This document shows, one piece after another, positions 48,565 through 60,309 of a stretch of DNA of 64,000 bases (position 1 is the stretch's first letter; the number at the start of each line of letters is the position of its first letter). A program made the translations under genes and the position numbers. The DNA lies in the NCBI GenBank assembly GCA_947561585.1, contig CANNZV010004690.1:1-64000 (forward strand), read 5' to 3'. Source of the stretch: Caprella mutica. Lineage: Eukaryota > Arthropoda > Malacostraca > Amphipoda > Caprellidae. The notes under the pieces are model-generated. The model made no database searches and had not been told where the DNA came from. It saw only the letters and a program-made list of their open reading frames with translations.

Positions 48565-49706
48565 CAGGATGACGCAAAAAAAGGAAACCCATTTTCAAAT
48601 TAGTTTATTTGAAAACTATTGAAGCTAGGAATTTTTTAAAAACATAGTTTTATTCGTTTAATTATTCTGCATTTATCAAGTGAATTAAAAAAAGGTAAAT
48701 AAGAAGGGCTTGTGCGAGGACGAAATATACGAAAAAAATTCATAATAGGTATAATTAATTTTATATGGATACAAAAACATTAAATTTTATTATTTTTGTA
48801 CGAAATGAGAGAAAATGAAAAAAAAAATAAACATTTCAAAGTTGGTTTTTAGAAAAAATTGATGCCTTTATAAAATCATTTCGCCTTTCATTTATAACTC
48901 CTATTCGAAACCGTCAAAATGCAGCTTTCAATAAAACAAAGAGCTTTTGTGGTGACAAGTTATCTAAACTCTGGAAACTTGAAACAGGTTCAACTTCATT
49001 TTGAACAACGCTTTCTGGAAAGATTTCCACCAATTATAAAACCGTATTTACAAATGTTAATAAGTTCAAAACTGAAGAAACCACTTTAAATTTGAACAAA
49101 ATGCAATCATGTCGCAGGCGAAAAGAATAAACAAATGAAAACATTAATCTTTTTCATGAACAGCTTAATGAATATTGAGAATACAAAAATATCAATCAGA
49201 AGTTAGGATTTGCTATCATTTAGGACACATTTCACTGAATTGTTAAACAAGATTTGAGATATCATCCTTTGAAGAAGCATCGAACTCATAGAACAGATTT
49301 ACCGCACAGTCTATATTTTGCAAAATGGTTTCTGCAAAAAAATGCACATTTGTAGAAGATATCGTTATTAGTGATGAAGATGTATTTCCATGAATGATAG
49401 ACTCAATAACAAAAGCGTTAATTGAATGAAAAATAGTAGGATTTAATTGTTACTACTACCATATGGAAAAAAATTATTCTCATTATGAACTTTTTGTGTT
49501 TTTCTTCCTCTCGCAAGCCCTTTTTATTAACGTTTTTTTAATTCACTGCAGGGTGTTCAATTATTGTTGTAACTTCTTACAGATTATCAAGATAGATGCA
49601 GGATAAGTGAACAAATAAAAGGATGGTGTTGGAAAATTTTCTAGCTTTGATAGTTTGTAAAATAAACCAATTTGAAAATTGGTTTCTTTTTTAATGCGCC
49701 ACCCTG
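48565..49706. mobile_element. Family F transposon, copy 3 (1142 bp)
   Basis: TA lies at 48563-48564 and 49707-49708. It starts CAGGATGACGCAAAAAAAGG and its right end complements CAGGGTGGCGCA. It is in the same orientation as copy 2, shown by CCATATGGAAAAAAATTATT and TCTCGCAAGCCCTTTTTATT near the right end. GAAGGGCTTGTGCGAGGACG occurs inside both arms, confirming long inverted repeats. The left end lies only 37 bp beyond the 48.5-kb foldback half copy. Confidence 0.86.
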
Positions 49707-49708
49707 TA

Positions 49709-52346
49709 GTGACAATTAAATTAACATCACAGTATAACCATGAACTCTGACTTCATAACATAACAATTGAGACATACTATTCTAACAAAATGTATTATTT
49801 TTTTTTGTCATTTGATTTAGAGGAAATAAATTTTATCTATTTTTCAATTTTATTTTACAACGATTTATAATGACTGACAAAACTTTAAAAAACTACCTGG
49901 ATTTTAGATATCTGTATTATGGATATATGAAATTAGTCCAATTTGATATATAATTTTCTGGCGTCCTTGAGTCCGTTGGCTGAGTATTTCAGATCTAAAT
50001 TTCCGGTCAGACTGACCGTTCCTAATCAGACTGACCAAATTTAGGTATCTAGAAGACTTAGTGAGAAGGTTTCGCTACAGATCTGAAAATCATGAAATCA
50101 GTGACTTGAATTGTAAGATTTTTTCTTAGTTAGTAGCTTTTATCTTATAAATGCACTGAGCTAAATTTTATATACCTACGATTGATAGGAACGAAGTTAT
50201 TACATCGAATGTATTTTGTATGAACTATATCAGTCACACTAGCTGTGGGCGTGAAATTGTGGGTGCCACATCTAGAGGTAGTGTGTACGTAAGCTGTTTG
50301 CCAAGTCACTGTTATTCCGAGGACAGTTAATTGCAAATACTAACTATAAATTGGTAGATATGAATAATTGTGATAAATGAAAAAAATTGGGATACTAATC
50401 ATTCACTTATTTCTACTTCTAATTGATTGCTTGGTGCGTAGCCACCTCTGGCAACTATGTGTACGTATGTGCGTTAGAGTCTTGCGAGAGTAGAGTGGGG
50501 GTAGACACATGCACATATTCTCAGTGAATTATAGAACTCTATTCACTTTCTTGCATGTCATAATGTTCTTATTGGCATATGAGAAAAAATTATAGTATGA
50601 ACATTCACAAACTATTTATTTTTATCCTGTCCACATTTGGTTGTGGCAAACTTTATTAGCAGTTGTTTCTTTATTATTCACTGGCTTATGAAATTATGAA
50701 CATATATCCTGATAAATATGTAAAGAAGGAAAATGAGAACAAAAAGAGGTAAATAAGAATACATTCATGCAGGTATATGGAAACGATTCAGTTGATAAGA
50801 AATTAAGAACACATACAAATATAAAATGTGTTTTGTGTAATAATAAACGATTAAACAATCAAAAGTATTTTCAAAATAATTCATGTTCTGCTGACCTGAA
50901 GAGATATTATGAAAACTCTTAAATGATAATATCCGGTCAATTCATTTATACACCAATCCAGATTTCCCGTGTTTATGACTCTACAATAAAAATTGAATTG
51001 AAGTGACAACAACAATAGAAACTCGATTTGCAGAACTTTATCTGAATGCCACTGAATTACATTTTATTTCTGTTTGATTGGAAAATAAAAAGACTTGTTT
51101 AATCTCTGGTTGGTTCTTCCAACAGCAAATAATAATCATCAGGTATTTTTGGATTGCACATAAAGTTCTTATTTATCACTACATTCAAAGTTTGCTGAGC
51201 GTATTATTAATTTATAATTTATATAATTATAATTTATAATTACCATACTCTACTGAGACTAGATAGCATTCAATGTTAACTGCAAACCATGTGTTCATTA
51301 TTATTTTAAATATTCAATTAATAGTAATATTTGGCATAGTTAAACTTAAACAATATTTACCAAGTTAAAATCTTATTTACAGTTTTTCCAATCTCAAATA
51401 TAATATTAGTACTGTTCAAATTATATAATTCTATGCATCTGAAATAGAAAAATATCTTTTAAAATTCTTATTTATTGTATTTATTTAGAATATGCAAATC
51501 GAAACAGAATGCTTTACCTTAGGAGAATAATGATATAAAAGTTATGCCTTCATTATCAATTGCATTCATATAAGACATAGCTTTCAAGGTTTGACTAGTT
51601 TCAACTAACATGTTCGATGATTTCTGTGATAAAATATCACTTTTATATCATGATTTTCTTAATTGTATAGTACAAACTGGAGTTATTATTACAATTTGCA
51701 TGAAGCACTAATCACAAGCTGCATGAAATTTAACACAGTAGTCCATAAATCAATTTGTTTCTCATCCAACTTTCCATCATGAATATTTTCGTGCCTTCAT
51801 TATATAAAATTCAATATACATTTATTTAAAACAATTACTTTTAATAGCATAATTTCTGGTCCATTAACTTTACCAGGTTCATTTCTGGTCCGTCAACTTT
51901 ACTAGGTCCGCTTCTGGTCCATTATATTTACTTGCTCCAAAAACAACTGATATTTTCCAATTTATAGTTTTTTTGGTTAAAACGTTTGGTATTTCGTCAT
52001 TCAAGTTATTTACGCTTAATTTAACAAACCAACCTTCTCATATCTGAATGATAATTTTATGGAAAACTGTCTGAAATATTGTAATACTAACAATGTGTTG
52101 AAATTAGTTTTTTTTAATGCTGTGAAGACATTCTTTACCTTCCAATTTCCATGTTTTCGCACACCCTTGATCTCGTAATTGAATCGGTAAAGTTAGATTA
52201 TAAACTTAACTTTGGATCACAGGGGAAGTAATGGAAGCAAAGATTGTCTTCTTATTCCTAAATCAACTGCTGCTATGATTGTACCTTTTCTATAAATGAC
52301 AGTTATTGTTATCTTTCATCTAATCGAAATTTATAGTTTCAAATTA
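49709..52346. other. AT-rich stretch with an inverted repeat, a spaced direct repeat and a short tandem repeat
   Basis: An imperfect palindrome at 49990-50052 (CTAAATTTCCGGTCAG...CTGACCAAATTTAG) could be two fused foldback arms. A direct repeat of about 35 bp at roughly 50259 and 50439 shares GCCAC.TCT...GTGTACGTA. Three ~29-bp units of CTGGTCC(A/G)T(T/C)AACTTTAC(C/T)AGGT lie at 51857-51930. A 63-codon minus frame at 50.15-50.34 kb overlaps the direct repeat and has no motif. No gene. Confidence 0.5.
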
Positions 52347-52348
52347 TA

Positions 52349-52519
52349 CAGTGTGTCCGCAAAAAATGTATTCACTGCCATCGACAAAATCTAATCAATA
52401 TTATTTATAATTCAGTAATTTTAATCTACTTATCTATAGTATCAATTTATTATGCATATTATCGTGAAATTATGAATATTGGAGATTCAAGGCAGTGGAT
52501 TCATTTTTTGCGGACACTG
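52349..52519. mobile_element. 171-bp MITE with TGTCCGCAAAAAATG ends
   Basis: TA lies at 52347-52348 and 52520-52521. The ends CAGTGTGTCCGCAAAAAATG and CAGTGTCCGCAAAAAATGAA (read inward) continue into CACTGCC on both sides, giving ~30-bp inverted repeats around an AT-rich core. It is a mariner-type MITE by TA duplication and size. A diverged sister is at 29741-29921. Confidence 0.88.
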
Positions 52520-52521
52520 TA

Positions 52522-54203
52522 TAGTAGTTAAACTGTTTGTGATGACTACTAAAGTATTCATCACATATATGTAAAACATAGAAGTGATACATAACTTATT
52601 TGACATTACTTCAGAATTCTCAAAACTGAATATGATTTCATCATAATTAAAATGAAATGCTGTATATTTTATATTTGTTTATGTATCAAATCTTAGATGT
52701 AATAATCTAGCATTTGTGAGTAAATAGAGTATCTGGAAAACATAAATTAGTATCACGTGCAATGTTGTAATAAACGATAAACAAATAAGATTAAATGGTT
52801 TGTTCAATAACCAATAGTTTCAATCAATAGATTCTCTATACTAACGGCTAGTTGAACTATAATGAGATTTGATGTGGGAGTTAGATTTTGTTATGATTAT
52901 TTAGAAAAATGTTCGCAATAATTGATAGGCTTCTTTAGTAATCTTTACCTTTATTCGTATGTGTTGAATAACTTTATATTTTCTAAGTATACACAAACAT
53001 TTAGTACATTAACTAAAGCCATTTAACCAACAATTTTTTCTAATTAATTCAATCACTTTTTTTAAGCACTTCAAATTATATTTATGCAAGAAAATGATTA
53101 TATTTTTTCCAAAATAAGATTAAATGGTATTTTACTTCAAATTTCAATAAATATTTTAAGTTTCATTGCCTGATCTGTATTTTTTTTTTTTTAACTAAAA
53201 ATTATTATGGGTTGCTTCCTCACTAATTCCTCACTCCCCCGGGGGCCGAAGATGTTCTCCGATTGAGTGGGAATTTTTCATTCCATTTCAATTCTATCAT
53301 TGTAGCTAATGCAATATCGAAAAAAATAATCAAAGCGATAAAAGCCAATGAACACTCGATCAGAGTAACGATCAAAAATAATAGAACTTTAGCATATTAT
53401 ATATATACATACATATACATATCCTTAAAACTAATGCCAAGGTTATCAAAGTTGTTATTCTTTGAAAAGCAAATTGAATTGTTAATTTTTGAATGCCTAT
53501 ATCTGTGGTTAGCACCAATACTGCACAAAGACGTGTTACAAAGTGTTTTGCGTTACATGGTACAGAATATCACTAATTGAATTGCTACTCTCTCCAGTCA
53601 ATCTCTCTGTGAGGCTTGAATGTTTGCAATTAAACTTCTTACTCAAGAAATAGTCATAAATTATTGATAAATTGTATAGTTCTACTTTGAAGACATACAT
53701 ATCATTGAAGTGTATTATTTTTTTCTCACCTAAATTCACTTCATTAAGTCATTGTAACTCAATTTGAACATTTAGAAGTGGTATTCATAATTTTGGTGAT
53801 TTTCAGACGATAGAGTTAAAACAAATATCTCGCATTGCCAATACTTCCATACACATGTTAATTACAAGTAATCGAATTAACTCATCAAAATTTGATTTCA
53901 AGCATACTAATCATGTGAATTCTAGATTCCAGGTGGTCTTTTTTCACGGGGTAACATCCTTTCAATATTGTATTGTATAGTACCTCCACTGCTGCCTAAA
54001 ATAATGAAATCCTGAAGTCCAAATTAACACTGAAATTTTCGATTCACAATTGAATTCAATCCATACTTTATGCAACAGAACATAAGTAATCGTATTGTCA
54101 GTGTTTTCAATTAACTTAGTTTTATAGCCACTTAGTTCTATAGCCAAAACTGCTATAATAGTTATAAAATATTACATCGTGGCTACGAGCCGCACATCCG
54201 CAG
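52522..54203. other. AT-rich stretch, no supported gene
   Basis: A 105-codon plus frame at 53.26-53.58 kb is Ile/Lys/Asn rich and starts next to a small GC patch (CCCCCGGGGGCCGAAG, near 53237), but it shows no family motif and includes a TA-repeat-derived run of Tyr/Ile. It is left uncalled. Confidence 0.4.
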
Positions 54204-54420
54204 TTAGGCAGCGTACCAGGCAAATGGGAACAGGTGCCCAGAGTAGTTCTGTACAGCTACGACGGAATAGTATTAGCCCACAAAGCTGTCAGTTTGGTCC
54301 CGATGCTGCGCTCTCGTTGCTTCCTGACTGCTGTGGTGACTACTCCGATTGGCTTAATCGCTGCCTTTAACCTGCTCCTATTTTCCATTGGATTTTTATT
54401 ATATCGCTATATACATTCAG
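54204..54420 (+). CDS. Candidate orphan exon of an unknown membrane protein
   Basis: This is a sharply GC-richer 217-bp block between an acceptor-like CATCCGCAG and a donor-like CAG/GTAGAA. One frame is open from 54168 through 54429 and reads GSVPGKWEQVPRVVLYSYDG, then HKAVSLVPMLRSRCFLTAVV, then TTPIGLIAAFNLLLFSIGFL. That is a soluble segment ending in one long hydrophobic stretch, or two short ones, typical of a membrane segment. The composition resembles real coding DNA far more than any other unexplained frame here. A second frame is also open for 63 codons but is Ser/Gln rich and ends in a stop mid-block. I see no partner exons within several kb. A loose likeness to the W...Y-F-I then hydrophobic start of TMEM186-type mitochondrial proteins crossed my mind; it is not reliable. 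Confidence 0.35.
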
Positions 54421-54733
54421 GTAGAAATCACTAGATGAAATATGAGAGCAAATATTATTGCCTGAATTAATTCATTGACAAATTCATAATTAAATCGCAT
54501 TATAATTATCTCGTACAATTTTTATAATTACTGAGGAGCTGATCTCACTATTTAGATGAATGCATTAAATAGAGAGGGAAATACTCAAGTTATTATCATA
54601 AATTAAGGAATTATTCAGATTATCATCAACACACGTGCTTCGAGAATATTCTAATATAATTATAATTTACTCAAAATAACATGGAAATTAGCGTACCAAT
54701 TGGTTAAGATATGGATCATCAATATATTATTAC

Positions 54734-55152
54734 ATGACTTATTGTATATCGGTGTGGGGTGCTAGTGGTACATGCAATGTGGCAAGAGTTAATGGCCTTC
54801 AGAAGAGAGCGTTTAAATTGTTGAATAGATCAAATCCTCACCATTGCGATACCTATATGTGTTATGATTCTCTTTATAGGTATTTATATCTCTCAAAATG
54901 TTTACTTGCTTCGTAGATAGTTCAGACCCATATTTTCATAATAGATATTTACAATTAATTCCAAATCATAATCACCTTACTAGATTCAGGGAAGTTGACC
55001 ATTTAAATTTGCCAATTGTTACAAAATCGATCTGCCAAAAAAATTTCTTTTATAAATCTATAGGTGTGTGGAATTCATTGCCTCCAGAGTTACGCCAGTG
55101 CGAAACATATAAAATATTCAAACGTCATGTTAGGAAATATTTCATCCAGTAA
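54734..55152 (+). pseudogene. LINE reverse transcriptase C-terminal fragment, frameshifted
   Basis: The first frame (54734-54916) reads TYCISVWGASGTCNVARVNG then LQKRAFKLLNR, the conserved region after the fingers/palm of Jockey/CR1-type non-LTR retrotransposons. A second frame (54898-55152) carries DPYFHNRYLQL, then GVWNSLPPELRQCETYKIFK and a basic tail to the stop. The two overlap by a frameshift near 54.9 kb. This is a 5'-truncated insertion, as usual for LINEs; a 3' tail of about 200-350 bp with T-rich and ATTATT stretches follows. The exact clade cannot be fixed by eye. Confidence 0.85.
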
Positions 55153-57380
55153 TATAAATGTAGTTAGTTGTCCATGTTTATGTTTTTGAATAATTTGTGA
55201 AAATTGTTGTATGCCTATAATACTATTTCTTAGTAACTTTATTGCAGTCAGTGTATATTCAATTTTTTTTTTCATTTGTTTTTGTTTAATATAATTCAAT
55301 AGTTTTCAGTTGTCACATTATGATTAATCTTGCTAACTGAATTATTTTATACATAGATATATTTTAATTTGCCCGAATAACTTTTTTTAAAGTTACCTTA
55401 GGGCTTTCTTCAATCAAATAAATTATCCTTTTTTTTGTATATAAATGTAGTTGATTGATTAAATAAACTCTATTATTATTATTTATTACTATTATATCGT
55501 AGTGTTTTGATTGGACTGGAATGAAGTCATTGCAATCTGAGTCAATCATGCAAATATGGTAAGATGAAACACTTGTCATAATTTCCTGTTCCTGAAAGGA
55601 TGCTTTTGTATTTGGTAAATATTTTTCAATCATTAGTAATCAATAGTAATTTAATCAATAGTAATTTAAGGCAGAGTTTTAGCTATCAAGCCCCATGAAC
55701 TGTCTCACATCTTATCGATTCTAACTAAAGCTTTGAACTAGAAAATACCAACTTAATGAAATATTTCAAAATATTAAAGTATTTACCAAAAAGATGAATC
55801 CCATTTTAAATGATTTAAATGATTCATTCTACTATTAACTCGTAAAAATACCTGTGATAATTTTATCAATATATATGCAATAAAAAAGATAAGCTGTAGC
55901 TCTCAAACAAATTTTGGGACCACAATTTGAAATTCTTTGAACTCAACTTCAATTCCTTTCTATTCATTATATAGAGTATTTCAGTTAAACACATTATTGA
56001 AGAGATAATTGAATAATATTACATCCAGCACAAATAGATTCAATTAATAATAATTATTATAATTTATGAGTAATTTAAATGCAATTCAATTTTTTATCAA
56101 TTTATCAACACACACACAAACACCTACACACACACTCTATCTCTGCGATGAAAATATGTCCGGGGAGACGTAATAATATAATAAGAAAATTCCTTCGAGA
56201 ACATGGAAATCAATTAATTATTGTTGGGGATAATCTTAGATTAATTTATTTCTTCTTATACTATTGTTATCGTAACATTTTCTTTTTGGATTTATGATGA
56301 TCAATGGAAATAATGGAATGATTAATGGAAATAATTAATGAAACATGTATGCAATTATTTATGAGAGTATATTGAGGTGAATTTTCATGGGATTGAGTAT
56401 GATACGCTGTATTTTAACAAATTACAAATATATACTAATTTTCTTCTCTATTGCAATCCATTAAAACGTGGTAAATAACATGAAGATGAAATATGTATTT
56501 GTGATGCATTGCAGTCAAACAAATGGCATCATTTAACGATGTTAATATCGAAATTTATTGCTCTGAAGATACTTGAATATTACGAAGAGAAATTGCCTCA
56601 AAATATAAAAATATTCGAAAATGTTTGCTCCTACTCTATTGTTAAGATACTATCAATGAATTATTTAACTATTTTAACACATAATATGCGAAATAATCAT
56701 TAATGATAATATCTGAAGCACAATCAAAGAAATTGAATAATTAAGATAGGTTTCAATTTGAAATTCATATTAATATTTTTTAAAGTTAATGATATCACAC
56801 GAGTCACTTTTGATTGAAGATAACAAACGGTTTCTTTACGAACGTTTGTCTTAATCCCTTTCTTGTATCTAGTTGATGAACATAATGAGATGAAGATAGA
56901 TAATAATTTAGAATAATGATCAATCAATCATTCGTGTCGGATAAAATCTTAAGTGTTCACCAAATTAGGAGGTGGAAAATTGATTTACTTCTCGGTAATT
57001 GGTTTATGAAACCCAAATGCCACTATCATAATATAATATTATTATCATTAAGATTACCTTCTTCTACATTATAATTGAATTAATAACAAATTCAATTGAA
57101 AGCCAATAATAATTATGTCATTACTATTTTTTGAAAAATGATTGATACATGTAATTTATAGAATAGAATATAATTAATTTTGTAGGGTTGGTGAAATATA
57201 TGTCATATTAATAGCAAAGGTGAGCAGCGCTACTGTGAAAATCAGCGGCGCTGCCACTGCCGCTACAGCGACAAAAAAAAAAAAGAATATCATATATGCT
57301 GTAAAATTAAATTTATTATATTTACAGCCACATACAGTGTAGAAATTAATTGTTAATCACCTGATAAAAGATTACTCGCA
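55153..57380. other. LINE tail then AT-rich stretch; CA microsatellite; GC-rich ~55-bp patch
   Basis: An ATTATTATT tract at about 55.47-55.50 kb may mark the 3' end of the LINE. A (CA)n-type microsatellite lies at about 56.107-56.135 kb. A GC-rich patch at 57.22-57.275 kb (AGCGGCGCTGCCACTGCCGC) is partly complementary to one at 59.94 kb (GCGGCAGCGCTGTAGCGC). No gene is supported; 64-89 codon frames are motif-free. Confidence 0.45.
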
Positions 57381-57384
57381 AAGT

Positions 57385-58425
57385 AGCTACGAGACATAAC
57401 TGTCCTTGATCAAAAGAGAACTCAAGAGGAAACAATTGGAAATTAGTGAAGGAGTTTTTAAGACAGTTAGTGTGGAAAACCACCTACTGTAGAATACTGA
57501 AACTAATTGCCCCTTATGTTTCGAAGGCTTGTTTCAAAGAATACACACAAGGTTACTATGGGCAGAGAACAAAATGCGTGACTTACTGGCTTAAGCTAAG
57601 CTCCCTCATGCCTCACCACATCGCTTACGAATTTGACGTCAACATGGAAATGGAGGTGTGATAATTTGGGCTGGGAACATTGGAATTGAACTGGTCGGAT
57701 CTTCCATGATTCCAGAAGGAATGAAAAATATATTCTGCTAATTATGTATATTTTTTGAATGGTGGATGTGTGCAATTGGCTAAAAAGGAAACTTGCTCTG
57801 TTACAATTTTTTTTTGTACATGACAATGCTCCTTATCACTCTACTAAGGCTACTTTGAATTTCCTGAGGAATAATACGTTCGTCAATGATAAGTTGATGG
57901 TATGACCCATAGTCTCTTCTAGATTCAAACTTAATTGAAAAATTTCAGTCTATCCTGATGCAGAATGTGTATGTACAAATACGTCAGTTCTCGTCAATAG
58001 ATGAGATCTGGAACGATACTTAAGACTCTTGTAAGATGATACCGTCTGGTACAATTCAAAAATCGACATATTTGATTGATAAGCGTCTTTTAAAGAAGGT
58101 GGAAAATAGGGTATATTAAACAGGCTATTAACTTAAGATTAGCCGTTAAAATACCCATGAACGCTATTGCTACAAAAATCGCAATAGAAATATTTAAAAC
58201 GTGTTTTTATGCATTTTATGTGTTATGTACAATGACCTTCGTACACTGAAAATGAGTAACTTTTAGTAAAAGAATTATAGCATCTTAAATAACAGTTGGA
58301 TTACTCACAATTTTTCTTCTTAAGTTACTCACAATGTAAATGCACTTCATGAAACTTGTAAGGCAAACTATTGAGTTAAACCCATTTTATTTACAAAAAT
58401 ACATCTGCATAAAAGCGTAATACGA
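57385..58425 (+). pseudogene. Decayed relative of the DD37E transposon
   Basis: Broken frames line up in order with the 25.2-26.2 kb transposase: IKRELKRKQLE-like near 57.41 kb, ELVGSSMIPEGMK (compare DRLVGPFRVPEGVK) near 57.69 kb, VHDNAPYHSTKATLNFL (compare MHDNAPSHAATVTRSYL) near 57.82 kb, and DKLMV followed by a stop near 57.89 kb. There are many indels and stops. A right end ATCTGCATAAAAGCGTAATACG near 58.41 kb matches the outer site of the intact element (ATCTGCACAAAAGTGTGGCACG). The left end was not found. Divergence is large, so this is either an older insertion or a related subfamily. Confidence 0.8.
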
Positions 58426-58596
58426 TGTGTAAGTTGATCATATTAGGCGTTTTTGTCTTAATATCAAATATTTACATTGCATATCAATATCATGATCTTA
58501 CTGTCAATCATTGCTTGAATATCAGTTGGTCGCACTGCGCAGATTTGTCTGAATATCTCTTACAACTTATAAGCTATCTAGGGTCGTGCACTGGTA

Positions 58597-59883
58597 GGGG
58601 AGAACCGGAGCATTCGGACAGAATGATGGCACGGATAACTCGTTTAAACATGTTTATAATTTTTGGAACTACCACTTATTGCAACTGAATGTGTGCGACG
58701 CGTTAACCGTCAGCTATTTGAAAGATCCAATGCGGAGATGTAGTATTTCGCCCCACAGGGTTAATTTACTGTTTTCATCAGTATTGATAAAATTTTCGGG
58801 ATTCAAATACATCGTGTGTGGACTATATATAATATGAATACGAAACTGATTCTCAATCTCAAAGGTATGAATTATACAAATATTTTATGTTATGTTTGGT
58901 GCGTTAAAAAAATAATACAAATTAAATTAGAAAAATGGTGATGTTTTTTATTTTGAAGTGGCATTTGGGGTGAATCGGACACTTCTACTGTCCGAACCTT
59001 CCCTCTGTATCCGATTCGGCCCACCATTATAATTTATTGAAGTAATTCGTATGGAAAAGGACATCCTAAACTTGAAGTTAATTATCTTAATTGACATAGT
59101 ATTTGTTTATAAGATTAGTTGCAACTTTTAATATTGATGTCTTTATTTGACAGTTTGGCGATCGTATTCATGCTTTTTCATCATAAAAAGAAAACTGATA
59201 AAAGCCGTAATAAAGAAGGTTTTCAAAAAAAAAATTCATGAATTCCAAGAAGGTTTTTCGGTCAGAAAAGCTGCTGAAATTGGAGTTGTAGCAAGATCTA
59301 CACTTATGGACTATACTTTAAACATTCGATGAAATATTTAAGATGTAATTTACTAATTCTGGTGAATTCCAAGAAAAAGGAAATAGTTATACAATTTGCT
59401 TTTGATATATAGCTATTAAATATAAAGATAATTTCACAGTGATTACTCATGGGCTATCTATATTTTGTTGGAGAAAATGTTCAATCATTACAATAATATT
59501 ATTATGATAAAATTTCCAATGGGATGAATCATTACTGTGAAAAACAAGTCATTATGGTTTATTTCAATTAAAATAATGGATCCGAATATAATCCTACCGT
59601 TTAATTACCCAAATCTCCAATGTTTTAACCCTTATTATGGTGTCCGAATCATCCTCACAGCTTGTCCGAAGTCTCCCTCTAGGAAAGAGCATTTGGACAC
59701 TTGAATCTCTCTAACATTTTGTCTTATAACTTTCGAATGAAGGTTCAAACTGTGAAACAGTTTAATAAAAATTAAAGTAAAATGATTTATTTACATACAG
59801 AAATCTTTATATAGTTAAATTCGAATTAGTTTACGAATTATTCATTTTTCCCCGAAAGTGCCCGAATGCTCCCGGTTCTCCCC
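58597..59883 (+). mobile_element. pogo-type DNA transposon, internally deleted, 1287 bp
   Basis: TA lies at 58595-58596 and 59884-59885. The ends GGGGAGAACCGGAGCATTCG and GGGGAGAACCGGGAGCATTC (right end read inward) are inverted repeats. Inside, GGACA-rich words (GTCCGAACC, TGTCCGAATC, TTGTCCGAAG) recur near both ends and may be subterminal protein-binding sites. The only coding remnant is a helix-turn-helix frame at 59147-59332. The catalytic domain is absent, so the copy is non-autonomous. Confidence 0.85.
59147..59332 (+). pseudogene. Psq-type helix-turn-helix remnant of a pogo transposase
   Basis: The part from about 59200 reads KKKIHEFQEGFSVRKAAEIG then VVARSTLMDYTLN before a stop. It fits the pattern of Psq/CENP-B-like DNA-binding domains: a basic lead-in, G-x-S-x-R-K-A-A-x-x-x-G-V, then R-S-T-L. 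The preceding residues (MTVWRSYSCFF) look unrelated, so the true start is uncertain. It lies in the middle of a pogo-type element with intact ends, and the frame ends right after the helix-turn-helix. Confidence 0.75.
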
Positions 59884-59965
59884 TATAGACTTTTATCTAG
59901 ATTCCTCAGATAACATTAACATTTTGATTTTAAAAGAAGCGGCAGCGCTGTAGCGCAAGAAAACC

Positions 59966-60300
59966 TCTACCCAGGTAACAAAAAATTATCCCCAGGATAT
60001 TCCGGGGAAATTCCCTGTGATTATTTCCTCAATATCCACATCATTATCGAGGGGATATCCTATGTGACGTTTTAGTGATATGATAATATCCCCAAATGAT
60101 ATCGAGGGAATAATGATGGGATTTAAATATATTATCCATTGAAAATTCCCTCGATTACAAGAGAAGGGCTAGGAATACCGAAATTATTTTTCCCTCGATA
60201 ACAAGGGAATAAAATTAAGATAATGAGGGGATATACCCTCAATATCGAGGGGATCAAATAGGAATATTCCTTGAATAGTCCCTGGATATCTAGAATAGAG
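59966..60300 (-). repeat. Diverged minisatellite arm A (CCCTCGATATCGAGGGGAT)
   Basis: Units of ATTCCCTCGATAACAAGGG and ATATCGAGGGGATA type recur about eight times in irregular spacing. The core CCCTCGATATCGAGGG is itself palindromic. Compared with the block at 60.68-61.26 kb the orientation is mostly inverse (GAGGGGATAT against ATTCCCTCGATAT). The left border reads CCCAGGTAACAAAAAATTATCCCC. Confidence 0.75.
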
Positions 60301-60309
60301 GAAGGATAT

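Noticed and set aside
48335..48603. Two overlapping open frames of 64-71 codons rich in the phrase RAIV/EQL
   Set aside because: They are translations of the GAGCAATTG tandem units of a foldback arm, not genes.
51857..52210. Possible further foldback with CTGGTCC.TCAACTTTAC arms
   Set aside because: Only the left array is clear; the proposed right arm near 52.19 kb shares just TAACTTTACC, too short to support pairing.
53263..53580. 105-codon plus-strand open frame
   Set aside because: Contains a stretch encoded by a TATA microsatellite and otherwise AT-driven composition; no recognisable domain.
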